Made by a program: the position numbers and the translations under genes. From an uncultured Bacteroidales bacterium (GTDB lineage: Bacteria; Bacteroidota; Bacteroidia; Bacteroidales; F082), in contig ONJF01000040.1 in the NCBI GenBank assembly GCA_900318085.1, positions 1 to 40,778 of the forward strand: a stretch of DNA of 40,778 bases, written 5' to 3'. The notes beneath the pieces are model-generated. The model made no database searches. It was given only the letters and a program-made list of their open reading frames with translations, and was not told the origin of the DNA. Each line of letters begins with the position of its first letter. Position 1 is the first letter of the stretch. Positions 23,250 to 30,967 of the stretch are shown in pieces.

Positions 23250-24773
23250 CTATTTCTTCATCACCTTATCCGAATACACCCTTCCTCCTTCTAAAGTGAC
23301 CCGCATCGTAAAAGTACCGATAGGCAAGCCCTTCATATCGATGCGATCCAAGCCATTGCTTTGCGAGTGCAAAAGATGGCCATTCAAGTCGTAAAGGTCG
23401 ATTCGTAAGGGTTTCACGTCGGACGAATACTGCATATGTATTTCATCATCAACAGGATTGGGATAGAACAGATATGGACGAATATACGTCTCGGTTTCGG
23501 GGAAGCCTGTTCCATCCTCGTGAAAGAACAGATAGAACAATGTAGGTGAAGCCCCCCCACCGATAGTCCCCCTTTCGTAGCCGCTAACAACCAATCCGCC
23601 CTCTTCAAGACTCATGATCATATTGGGCATATGACCATCACTCAGGTTCAAGCAATAGCGTTGCCATAATACATTCAAGTCACTGTCCAACTTGGCCACA
23701 CCCACATAATACCTTACAAAGGAGTCGGATGTTTGATAGGCAAAATACAAGCTGCCATCGGCAGATTTTTTCAAATCAGCAGGTATGCCGCAGGAAACGA
23801 ATACATCATAAGGCGATTGGGGAAAAGTTGCAAATCGCACACTACCAAGGTTTTCGTGGCTTATCTTATCATATTTCGTAATCCGCACTCCGTTGTCCTT
23901 TTGATTCGTCACGCTTTTGAAACGCGAAGCAATCATGTATGAGTTTTCATCCCAAGGCAACATCTTTTCGCCGGAATAGTCCATAGTGTATCCTGGCTCA
24001 AATCCCTCCTCCACCCTTACATACTCTTTCAATTGGAACAACGAGTCGACGACAAAGAAACCAAACTTCGGGTTTGCTCCTTGCTCGGTTTGCCCCCAAG
24101 CATATTCACGAGGAGAATCGTTATACACCATCAGGTTGTTCAAACAGGAGCTATACCTGCCCATCAGCGTGTCGGGGAGTTCAACGCGGTCTTTTATCGT
24201 CCCATCCAGACCGACCCTGACCATCACCGGGGTTATTGGCACCACTTCCTGCCCCGCGCCCAAAGCATACCACACGATGATATTCTCTTCGTCTTCAAGC
24301 AAGTATTTTTCAGCATTGAGGATGATCGCATCCTCCAGAGGGACAACGACGTCGGAGACCTCGTCATAATTCAATTGGTCGTCGAAATGCCGAATAAGCA
24401 GGTTGGTCTTGAGGTGCTCAAAATCGCGTGCCACCCTCACAAAAAGATTGTCTTCGCCTTGTGGGTTACGTTCAAGGAGGCAGTGGTTGGCATAGTCGTT
24501 TGCCATCAAAGTGGAGTCGACAAAGGTGGCATTCGGATTCGGCGACACCTTGACCAGCACATCCCCCAAGTCTTCGACATAATGTCCGTTTTCATCGATG
24601 ACATAGAAAGGGCTATAACTCACGATGCTTCCATCTCGGAGTTCGAGGAGGTTCCTGACATCAAAGCCATAGAACCCAAGGTCAATGTTGACGATGGAAT
24701 CGTAAGTGTAGTCCTGAGCTTTTGCCAAGACCGCGCACATCAACAGTGCAAATAAAAACAAATGTTTTTTCAT
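23250..24773 (-). CDS. T9SS type A sorting domain protein downstream of a TPR-HTH regulator
   Basis: The 507-residue product has the signal peptide MKKHLFLFALLMCAVLAKAQ, a propeller-like repetitive beta middle and a C-terminal type A sorting domain (FYPNPVDDEIHMQYSSDV ... LYDLNGHLLHSQSNG ... GTFTMRVTLEGGRVYSDKVMKK). It is a close paralogue of the 14227-15750 product, with the same length and segment order, for example NGVRITKYDK and LWQRYCL. It lies 155 bp behind the TPR-HTH regulator gene and has its own -7 box at 24804-24811. No catalytic residues are recognised. Confidence 0.85.
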   Translation of the reverse strand: MKKHLFLFALLMCAVLAKAQDYTYDSIVNIDLGFYGFDVRNLLELRDGSIVSYSPFYVIDENGHYVEDLGDVLVKVSPNPNATFVDSTLMANDYANHCLLERNPQGEDNLFVRVARDFEHLKTNLLIRHFDDQLNYDEVSDVVVPLEDAIILNAEKYLLEDEENIIVWYALGAGQEVVPITPVMVRVGLDGTIKDRVELPDTLMGRYSSCLNNLMVYNDSPREYAWGQTEQGANPKFGFFVVDSLFQLKEYVRVEEGFEPGYTMDYSGEKMLPWDENSYMIASRFKSVTNQKDNGVRITKYDKISHENLGSVRFATFPQSPYDVFVSCGIPADLKKSADGSLYFAYQTSDSFVRYYVGVAKLDSDLNVLWQRYCLNLSDGHMPNMIMSLEEGGLVVSGYERGTIGGGASPTLFYLFFHEDGTGFPETETYIRPYLFYPNPVDDEIHMQYSSDVKPLRIDLYDLNGHLLHSQSNGLDRIDMKGLPIGTFTMRVTLEGGRVYSDKVMKK

Positions 24774-24803
24774 GACTTCTGAGATTTGAACGATTTGTTA
24801 CTG

Positions 24804-24811
24804 CAAAAGTA
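24804..24811 (-). promoter_or_regulatory. Candidate -7 element for the T9SS gene
   Basis: TACTTTTG on the minus strand (24811 to 24804) lies 31 bp upstream of the ATG at 24773. No convincing -33 box accompanies it, which fits a promoter that needs an activator such as the adjacent regulator (inference). Confidence 0.5.
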
Positions 24812-24928
24812 GACAAAACGAAGCCACTATTTTAGCCGCATAAACCAAAGTATTGGTTTTTCCATGACGTGATTTCACCAATCCGTTGAAACAAAACGAT
24901 TTGCAGAAAAGAAAAGTATTGTATTTCC

Positions 24929-26593
24929 CTATTTGAAAAGGTCGGAAACAGGGGCGTAATCCATCTTTTTTCGGATGTTTGTGCGGTATTTCGTCACCGT
25001 ATTCGAGCTTAAGCCAAGCATGTCGGCTTCTTCCTTCACCCTAAAGCCAAGGAAAGAAAGCACTACGATATTGCGTTCCACCTCGCTCAGCTCGGGATGG
25101 CTGGCTACCAACTTTTCGAACGCCTGCGGATAAGCGGTCTCAAACTCGGCCATGACACGACCCAAGACATTGTCATCAGCCTGATGGTATATCTCGAGTG
25201 CACGGTTTTGAATTACTTTTAGTGAATGCTGCGAAGCCGCCTCAAACTCCGATTGCAACTTCCGATAGGCTTCCTCTCTTCTCAGAGCCTCGATCTCCTT
25301 GTTCTTTCTGTACTGGTAGGTAAGCCATAGCACCGTTGCCAAAGTCGCGACAGCCACAGCCAAAAAAAGATAAAGCCTATAGCGCTCTTTCATCCGCTCG
25401 TTCTGCAACTGCATCATTTCCAGCTTCTTGTCGTACTCATTTTTCACATTGGCCACTTCTTTTGGCTCTTTTTCAAGAGACTGCCGCATTTCGATATAGC
25501 GATTGGCAAACTCTAACGCCTCCTCCTGATGACCTAAGGCTTCATGTGACTTGTATAAACGATAGAAAATCTCCGCATTGTCAGGGTTCGGCACGATTTC
25601 GTAGTCCATGGCGCTCATGAAATCAAGTTGCTTTTCGGCATAATAAGCACAGGAGTCGTACTGCTCAAGCCGATAATAAATCCTGCTCAAATTGCTATAA
25701 AAGCCTTCCTTATACTTGGTCGTCGCTTCGTCATACAGCCCCAAGCCTTGATGACATTCATCAATGGCTTTCTCGAGAAGTCGTCCTCCTTGTTTTTCGG
25801 ATTCATCATCTTTATTATCATATTGATACAAATAGAACATCGACATGGAATAATGGTAGTAGGCCTCATTCTCCACCTGAGCAAGTTGCTGGGCAGCCTC
25901 CAACCCTTTTTGAAAATACAACCGGCAACTATCGTATTCCTTGAGCGACAAATAAGCATTCCCCAACATAAATGCTGACCCTGCCCAATAAAGATTCTGT
26001 CGTTTTCCGGCAAAATATGAATATACTGGCTTTAAATAACGAAGGCCTTCTTCGGTATAGCCGTTGTCCAGGTAACACATCCCCAAGCGCATTTGGATCT
26101 TATTTCTGTAGCCCCCAATCCATTCTTGCGCAGTCTCCTCCTTTTCCGAATACCTGATGAAACGCTCGTCAACAAGGGTGCACTGTTCCATGCTTTGACA
26201 GGCTTTCAGCAGCCAATCCAATTTGACTTGCTCACCTTTGCCTTTTTTGAAAGCGTTGCGCGAAAGTGCTTCGCAAGTTTCGGCCTCAAACCACTTGTCG
26301 TTTCCACCAACGAAATAACTCGATGCCACTTGCAACAAAGAATCGCTTTCCTCGTCATACAAAGTGATGGCATCACGTACTTTAAACTTCAGCAAGCAAT
26401 AATGAGCACGCTCTTTTGCCGATAACATTTCCGTTTGTAATGTGTCGAGAATGACAAGTGCACTATCGGGATGATACGCAAAAAAACTCTCCACGCGATA
26501 GAGGACATCCTCTTGCGGCAAAACGATGTGTTGTTTGGCGCAGGAACTGAGCCAAACTGCAAAAAGGGAACCTATGAAAAGCTGCCATTTCAT
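24929..26593 (-). CDS. Membrane-anchored TPR regulator with C-terminal LuxR-like HTH (intact copy)
   Basis: The 554-residue product starts with a lipoprotein-type signal (MKWQLFIGSLFAVWLSSC). Residues ~30-390 are helical TPR repeats (AYLSLKEYDSCRLYFQKGLEAAQQL, YRLEQYDSCAYYAEKQLDF). There is one membrane segment near 405-425 (LYLFLAVAVATLATVLWLTY), a coiled coil, then a HTH at about 505-554 (LSEVERNIVVLSFLGFRVKEEADMLGLSSNTVTKYRTNIRKKM). The TPRs lie outside the inner membrane and the HTH inside it, so an extracytoplasmic signal could be passed directly to DNA (inference). It begins 7 bp behind queE, in line with the queuosine genes, and precedes a T9SS gene. It is the intact counterpart of 16407-18333. 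Confidence 0.85.
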   Translation of the reverse strand: MKWQLFIGSLFAVWLSSCAKQHIVLPQEDVLYRVESFFAYHPDSALVILDTLQTEMLSAKERAHYCLLKFKVRDAITLYDEESDSLLQVASSYFVGGNDKWFEAETCEALSRNAFKKGKGEQVKLDWLLKACQSMEQCTLVDERFIRYSEKEETAQEWIGGYRNKIQMRLGMCYLDNGYTEEGLRYLKPVYSYFAGKRQNLYWAGSAFMLGNAYLSLKEYDSCRLYFQKGLEAAQQLAQVENEAYYHYSMSMFYLYQYDNKDDESEKQGGRLLEKAIDECHQGLGLYDEATTKYKEGFYSNLSRIYYRLEQYDSCAYYAEKQLDFMSAMDYEIVPNPDNAEIFYRLYKSHEALGHQEEALEFANRYIEMRQSLEKEPKEVANVKNEYDKKLEMMQLQNERMKERYRLYLFLAVAVATLATVLWLTYQYRKNKEIEALRREEAYRKLQSEFEAASQHSLKVIQNRALEIYHQADDNVLGRVMAEFETAYPQAFEKLVASHPELSEVERNIVVLSFLGFRVKEEADMLGLSSNTVTKYRTNIRKKMDYAPVSDLFK

Positions 26594-26600
26594 GCCTTAC

Positions 26601-27191
26601 CTATTGGATTCCCAACACCCTGTGAATCTGCAACGAAAGCCGCCATACGGGATGGCTTTTCACGGCCTCGACGCAGGCTTTCATGTTGGCTTCCCGTTGC
26701 TTTTCATCCTCGCAAAAACAAGGTTGCAAGAAACGGGATTTTGCCTCAATGTCATCATATTGCACCAAATCCTGACCCAAATAGACGACCTTCAATTCGT
26801 CGCAACGCTTCACGACACAAGGCTCGGCATCACCACCCTCAAATGCAGTTTTCGGTGAGAGCGTCACCCAATCGAGGTTTGAGGGCAAGGGACGCGTGCC
26901 ATTTGTCTCGATGGCGATGGTCTTGCCTGTCTTCTGCTTCAATTCGGCTACAAAAGCCTCGTCGATGAACAAGGAAGGCTCGCCACCGGTCAGCACAAGT
27001 AATGGTGCGACAGGATACTTATTGACTTTATCAACAATCTCTTGCACCGACATCAATTGCCCGTCCTGATGCTGTGTGTCACAAAAAGCGCAACGCAAGT
27101 TGCATCCACTGAAACGCACAAAGACCGCAGGCGTTCCAGAGTGGTAACCTTCGCCTTGAAGGGAGTAGAATATTTCGTTAATCATGTACAA
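26601..27191 (-). CDS. queE: 7-carboxy-7-deazaguanine synthase QueE
   Basis: A radical SAM enzyme that converts 6-carboxytetrahydropterin to 7-carboxy-7-deazaguanine in preQ0/queuosine synthesis. The cluster motif is C30-x3-C34-x2-C37 (CNLRCAFCD), preceded by the QueE signature FYSLQGEG and followed by LTGGEPSL and ETNGT. At 196 residues it has the usual length for the family. The start is MYM at 27191, or MINE at 27185, which would fit better by homology. It lies 142 bp behind queD, with a repeat-filled spacer between them, and 7 bp before the TPR-HTH regulator gene. Confidence 0.94.
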   Translation of the reverse strand: MYMINEIFYSLQGEGYHSGTPAVFVRFSGCNLRCAFCDTQHQDGQLMSVQEIVDKVNKYPVAPLLVLTGGEPSLFIDEAFVAELKQKTGKTIAIETNGTRPLPSNLDWVTLSPKTAFEGGDAEPCVVKRCDELKVVYLGQDLVQYDDIEAKSRFLQPCFCEDEKQREANMKACVEAVKSHPVWRLSLQIHRVLGIQ

Positions 27192-27193
27192 TG

Positions 27194-27333
27194 TTGAATC
27201 GTTGATCGTTTAAGTGTTTAATTGATTGGCTATCAGCTTTAACTTCGTTGAATCTTCGATTTCAGCAATCAGTTCTCAGCTCAGAACCAGCCAAGCTGAT
27301 AGCTGACTGCTGATGGCTGATAGCTTATTAAAA
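27194..27333. repeat. Repeat-filled spacer with heptamer tandem repeats (queD-queE)
   Basis: GCTATCAGCTT (27229-27239) pairs with AAGCTGATAGC (27293-27303). Between them lies the second copy of GAATCTTCGATTTCA (27250-27264) with its left arm AACTTCGTTGAA, and a small hairpin GTTCT/AGAAC. From 27295 to 27329 there are five 7-bp units (GCTGATA, GCTGACT, GCTGATG, GCTGATA and a degenerate GCTTATT). No gene is visible. Confidence 0.6.
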
Positions 27334-27693
27334 TCAATCAAAATTTTGTAGGGCATCGTCCTTGATGTAGGAAGCCTTGTTGTCGCGTGACTCCCATACA
27401 TCGGCACGATAGCAGTTCGGGACGGTGTCGACAATCCACTTGGCCAAGTTCTCGGCCGTCGGGTTGAAGTCCAGCACCTCGTTGATGTTGGTATGGTCAA
27501 TCTTGCCGTGTATCAAGCGCTTGATCTCGGTGAAGTCGCACACCATGCCGTTGCTGTCAAGCTTCTCGGCCCGGCAATACACATTGATCTTCCAGTTGTG
27601 GCCATGCAGGTTCTCGCATTTGCTCTCATAGTCGAGATAAAGCTGATGGCAGGCGGATATCTCTAGGGTTTTTCTGACGTAATACATATCCAA
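27334..27693 (-). CDS. queD: 6-carboxytetrahydropterin synthase QueD
   Basis: The 119-residue product of the PTPS/QueD family converts dihydroneopterin triphosphate to 6-carboxytetrahydropterin. The zinc ligands are H16, H30 and H32 (CENLHGHNW), the candidate catalytic Cys is C26, and the distal motif MVCDFTEIKRLI followed by DHTNIN is typical. It is flanked by queC (28 bp upstream) and queE (downstream), so it belongs to the same pathway operon. The start ATG at 27693 gives MDMYYVRKTLEIS; an internal start at the second Met would also work. Confidence 0.94.
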   Translation of the reverse strand: MDMYYVRKTLEISACHQLYLDYESKCENLHGHNWKINVYCRAEKLDSNGMVCDFTEIKRLIHGKIDHTNINEVLDFNPTAENLAKWIVDTVPNCYRADVWESRDNKASYIKDDALQNFD

Positions 27694-27721
27694 TTGATAA
27701 TTGAAAATTTATAATTGATAA

Positions 27722-28375
27722 TTACGATTCGTATTCAGTATGGTCTTCAATGCCAGCCTCAAGCAGCGCCTGACGGCGTTCGCGGCATGTGCCGCATTTG
27801 CCACAGTGCTTCTCGCCGCCTTTGTAACAGGAATAGGTTTCGGTATAGTCCAAGCCTAAGGCCTTGCCATGCTCGGCGATTTCCTTTTTTGTCAAATAGG
27901 TGTAAGGCGCATAGACCTTGATGTTCTCATACGTTCCCGCCGACATGGCCTCCGACATCGCATCGACGAAGCCTGGACGGCAGTCGGGATAGATGGAGTG
28001 GTCGCCCGCATGGTTAGCGATCATCACACGCTTCAGGCCATTGCTCTCCGCTATACCCGCAGCAATGGCCAACATAATGCCATTACGGAATGGCACCACG
28101 GTCGACTTCATGTTCTCATCATCGTAGTTACCTTCAGGGATGTCATCCGCTGTCATTAGCAAGGCGCTCTTGAAGTAGCGGTGCATGAATTCAAGAGGCA
28201 CGATGATATGTTTGATGCCGAGGCGTTGGCAATGCGTCACCGCGCAGACACGCTCGCGGCCGTTTTGGGTGGAGCCATAGTCGAAGGTGATGGCCAAGGC
28301 AATCTCGTCCTTGAACTCATAGAGCATGGTCGTCGAGTCCATGCCACCGGAGATGATGATTACTGCGTCTTTCAT
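27722..28375 (-). CDS. queC: 7-cyano-7-deazaguanine synthase QueC
   Basis: An ATP-dependent PP-loop enzyme that converts 7-carboxy-7-deazaguanine to preQ0. The PP-loop SGGMDS follows the start at MKDAVIIISGGMDS, which fixes the ATG at 28375. A longer frame to 28411 would reach into the neighbouring repeat element and is not preferred. Also visible are VPFRNGIMLAIAAGIAE, the DCRPGFVDAM block and the C-terminal zinc site CYKGGEKHCGKCGTC. The product has 217 residues. The 200 bp upstream is occupied by a mobile-looking element. Confidence 0.95.
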   Translation of the reverse strand: MKDAVIIISGGMDSTTMLYEFKDEIALAITFDYGSTQNGRERVCAVTHCQRLGIKHIIVPLEFMHRYFKSALLMTADDIPEGNYDDENMKSTVVPFRNGIMLAIAAGIAESNGLKRVMIANHAGDHSIYPDCRPGFVDAMSEAMSAGTYENIKVYAPYTYLTKKEIAEHGKALGLDYTETYSCYKGGEKHCGKCGTCRERRQALLEAGIEDHTEYES

Positions 28376-28387
28376 AGAGGATTGTTT

Positions 28388-28558
28388 AACTACAGATTTG
28401 ACAGATTTCACTAAAATAATATGATTCTAGAAATTATAAGGATGCAAGCATCCAATGATTACAGATTTGCTGTCGCGGTCGAAAATCCGTACCAATCGGG
28501 CACTTGTGCCCTTAAAATTTCTCTTCGAAAATCCGTTTAATCTGTGCAATCTGTAGTT
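28388..28558. mobile_element. MITE-like element, copy 1 (171 bp)
   Basis: Terminal inverted repeats AACTACAGATTTGACAGATT (28388 on) and the right end AATCTGTGCAATCTGTAGTT (ending 28558). Inside are two hairpins, GGATGCAAGCATCC (about 28440-28453) and GGGCACTTGTGCCC. It has no coding capacity. A second copy at 39228-39394 has the same ends, the same two hairpins in the same order, and a similar length. It sits 17 bp after the queF stop and 12 bp before the queC start. Confidence 0.82.
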
Positions 28559-28575
28559 AGTATTCATTTTTATAA

Positions 28576-29046
28576 TTATTGGTTGTGGAAACCGGCAAGG
28601 AGGCGTTCACGCACCATATCCTGGTGCTCTGCGTCGCCATAGTTGGCGAAAGGCTTGATGGAGATACCGCCGCGTGGATTGAACAGGCCGATGACCTCCA
28701 GATATTTGGGGTCCATCAGCTTGACCAAGTCTTTCATGATGATGTTGACACAATCTTCATGGAAGTCACCATGGTTACGGAAGCTGAAGAGGTAGAGTTT
28801 CAAGCTCTTGCTCTCCACCATGAGCGTGCGCGGGATGTAATTAATGATCAGGTGACCAAAGTCGGGCTGGCCTGTCTTGGGGCATAATGAGGTAAACTCC
28901 GGACAATCTAAAGTCACAAGATACTCGTTTTCAGGATGTTTGTTCTCAAAAGTTTCCAATACCTCTGGGGTATAGTCATAATTGTATTGGGTATTTTGGT
29001 TGCCCAACAGTGTGACACCTTTCAGCTCTTGTTCGTTTCTTGACAT
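28576..29046 (-). CDS. queF: NADPH-dependent 7-cyano-7-deazaguanine reductase QueF (short form)
   Basis: It reduces the nitrile of preQ0 to preQ1. The 156-residue product is the unimodular type. [14 protein letters not shown] places the thioimide-forming Cys at 55 and the catalytic Asp at 62, the same numbering as the B. subtilis enzyme. The NADPH-binding [16 protein letters not shown] motif follows. It is the first gene of the queF-C-D-E cluster on the minus strand, with a -7 box just upstream. queA, tgt and folE are not in the window. Confidence 0.96.
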   Translation of the reverse strand: MSRNEQELKGVTLLGNQNTQYNYDYTPEVLETFENKHPENEYLVTLDCPEFTSLCPKTGQPDFGHLIINYIPRTLMVESKSLKLYLFSFRNHGDFHEDCVNIIMKDLVKLMDPKYLEVIGLFNPRGGISIKPFANYGDAEHQDMVRERLLAGFHNQ

Positions 29047-29063
29047 ACACTTCTATTTTGCGG

Positions 29064-29071
29064 CAAAATTA
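29064..29071 (-). promoter_or_regulatory. -7 element for the queuosine operon
   Basis: TAATTTTG on the minus strand (29071 to 29064) lies 18 bp upstream of the queF ATG. The short leader leaves no room for a preQ1 riboswitch between promoter and start codon. Confidence 0.55.
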
Positions 29072-29162
29072 GCAAAATGTTTCTTTTATAATGAAAAAAG
29101 CCATATTTTCGCGGCATCAAACCATCAAAACTAGTGACTAATAACAACAATCCATTACCCTT

Positions 29163-30794
29163 ATGAAAAGAAGATTTTTACTATTCGTGGCCTCCAGCAT
29201 CCTCTGCTGCTGCCTTTCAATTTCGTGTAATTCGAACAAGCGTGCCACTTCACCTGCTTCACAGGACATCATCGTCCTTTACGAAAACGACGTCCACTGC
29301 GGTGTTGACGGCTATGCCAATTTCGCGGCGCTCAAAAATGAGATGAAAGCCTCTCACAAGTATGTCACCGTCGTCTCCAATGGCGACTTTGTCCAAGGTG
29401 GAAGCCTGGGTGCCTCCTCTCACGGCCGCAACATCATCAACATCATGAACGAAGTGGGTTATGACTATGTCACTCTAGGCAACCACGAGTTTGACTACGG
29501 CATCCCCCGCCAGATAGAGCTCATGGAAGCGCTGACTGCCGAATGCCTTTGCTGCAACTTTAAGGATCTCCGCACTGGGAAACAAATATACGAACCCTAC
29601 CATATCGTCAACTACGGCAAGTTTGACGTTGCTTTCGTTGGAATGTCTACGCCCTACACGATCAACTCCTCGACACCTACCTATTTCAAGGATGAGAACG
29701 GAAACTACATGTATAGTTTCTGCATAGAGAATTTCTATGACGTCGTCCAAAACGCTGTCAATTCAGCCAGAAAAGAAGGTGCCGATTTCGTGGTCGTTCT
29801 CTCCCACCTCGGCGACGAAGACGAAGGGGAAGGCGGCATCAACTCGCCTAGCATGATCGAAAACACCTATGGCATTGACATCGTCCTTGACGGCCACTCG
29901 CACAGCGTGATCCTTGACAGCATCGTGAAGAACAAGAAAGGCGAAAATGTCACCCTGACCTCCACGGGCACCAAATTCGAATATATGGGTGTACTCACCA
30001 TCAACCCCAACGGCTCGTTCAAGACCGAACTCATCCCAACCAAGACTTACACCAAGCAAGACCCTTGGGTGCTTAAGGTCATCAATGAAATCAAGGAAGG
30101 TTATAAGAAAGTCGCAGAGCAGGTCATTTTCACCAGCGATGTCAAGCTGGCCTCGTATGACGACCAAGGCAACCGCCTCGTTCGCAGCCAGGAAACCAAC
30201 ATAGGAAACTTCTGCACCGATGCCTACAGAACGGTGTTTGATACCGACATCGCTTTCCTGGGTGGTGGCAGCATCAGGGCCGACCTCCCCAAGGGAAATG
30301 TGACCTTCAATGACCTTTACACCATGTTCCCATTCGAAAACGGTACCTGCAAGGGTGAATGCACGGGCGAATTGCTGCTCGACATACTCGAGTTCTCCGT
30401 CTCCATCGCTCCTGGTGAATTCGGTGGCTTCCAACAGGTCTCGGGGCTCCGCTTTGAATACGACCCCAACATCCCCTCTCCCGTCGTCTATAACGCCAAC
30501 CATGACTTTGACGGCGTCAAAGGCGAGCGCCGTGTCAAGAAAGTCGAGATCCTGAACAGGGAGACCGGAGAATACGAGCCTCTCCAACTCGACAAGACCT
30601 ATACTTTTGCGGCTTCAAGCTATTTAGCCATCGACCATGGCGACGGCTTTGCCATGATGGAACGCTGCACTAACATTCAGGATGCAGGCGTCCTCGACAC
30701 CGACATCATCCAAAGCTTCTTGGAGAATTACAAGAAGAATCATGTCGGCACCGAATACGAAGGCACCGAAGGCCGTATCAAGGTCATCAAGTAA
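29163..30794 (+). CDS. 5'-nucleotidase/UshA-family metallophosphatase lipoprotein
   Basis: The 543-residue product has a lipoprotein signal, MKRRFLLFVASSILCCCLSISC. The N-terminal metallophosphatase domain has the five-block metal site: YENDVHC, SNGDFVQGG, LGNHEFDYG, LSHLGD and LDGHSHSVI. The C-terminal 5'-nucleotidase domain (about 340-540) carries ETNIGNFCTDAYR, GGGSIRADLPKG and the substrate-clamping ASSYLAIDHGDGFAM. It hydrolyses nucleotides or related phosphate esters outside the cytoplasm to scavenge nucleosides and phosphate. It is transcribed alone, divergent from queF, and ends in a strong terminator. Confidence 0.92.
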   Translation: MKRRFLLFVASSILCCCLSISCNSNKRATSPASQDIIVLYENDVHCGVDGYANFAALKNEMKASHKYVTVVSNGDFVQGGSLGASSHGRNIINIMNEVGYDYVTLGNHEFDYGIPRQIELMEALTAECLCCNFKDLRTGKQIYEPYHIVNYGKFDVAFVGMSTPYTINSSTPTYFKDENGNYMYSFCIENFYDVVQNAVNSARKEGADFVVVLSHLGDEDEGEGGINSPSMIENTYGIDIVLDGHSHSVILDSIVKNKKGENVTLTSTGTKFEYMGVLTINPNGSFKTELIPTKTYTKQDPWVLKVINEIKEGYKKVAEQVIFTSDVKLASYDDQGNRLVRSQETNIGNFCTDAYRTVFDTDIAFLGGGSIRADLPKGNVTFNDLYTMFPFENGTCKGECTGELLLDILEFSVSIAPGEFGGFQQVSGLRFEYDPNIPSPVVYNANHDFDGVKGERRVKKVEILNRETGEYEPLQLDKTYTFAASSYLAIDHGDGFAMMERCTNIQDAGVLDTDIIQSFLENYKKNHVGTEYEGTEGRIKVIK

Positions 30795-30814
30795 AGACCA
30801 TCAAAACGAAAAAA

Positions 30815-30847
30815 ACAGCCGGCAATTCGAATTGTCGGCTGTTTTTT
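30815..30847. terminator. Strong terminator after the nucleotidase gene (works both ways)
   Basis: ACAGCCG at 30815-30821 pairs with CGGCTGT at 30836-30842; the stem continues through CAATT/AATTG with one bulge. A-run on the left, T-run on the right, so it can stop transcripts from either side. Confidence 0.85.
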
Positions 30848-30865
30848 GTTGTAAACAAATGCCCA

Positions 30866-30945
30866 TCAGCATCCCGAAGTGGCCCGCTCCAACCGCTTCA
30901 TAATCGAGAAGATGAACACGGCGGAGAGCAGGCAGTTGAAGCCAA
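30866..30945 (-). pseudogene. Scar of a POT transporter C-terminus
   Basis: From about 30945 down to the stop at 30868-30866 the minus strand reads GFNCLLSAVFIFSIMKRLER followed by ATSGC. The neighbouring intact POT gene at 33114 ends VCLLSMIVMFAMVKWLERVTK, and the one at 30968 ends IMLALRKKLEAATKDE, so this looks like the last ~27 codons of another family member. No start or upstream portion remains. It points to loss or exchange of a tandem transporter gene. Confidence 0.5.
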
Positions 30946-30967
30946 CTGTTGTTCTATTACTTTTGTG

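Noticed and set aside
27295-27329. Heptamer tandem repeat considered as a CRISPR array
   Set aside because: Units are 7 bp with no spacers and no cas genes nearby; it is a simple tandem repeat.
28376-28411. Upstream start for QueC giving 12 extra residues
   Set aside because: The extra codons come from the edge of the MITE-like element; the PP-loop normally follows within about ten residues of the start.
29047-29162. Possible preQ1 riboswitch upstream of queF
   Set aside because: The -7 box is only 18 bp from the start codon, leaving no space for an aptamer, and no conserved preQ1 motif is visible.
29763-30587. 274-codon minus-strand frame opposite the nucleotidase gene
   Set aside because: Antisense to a complete metallophosphatase/5'-nucleotidase; no supporting features.
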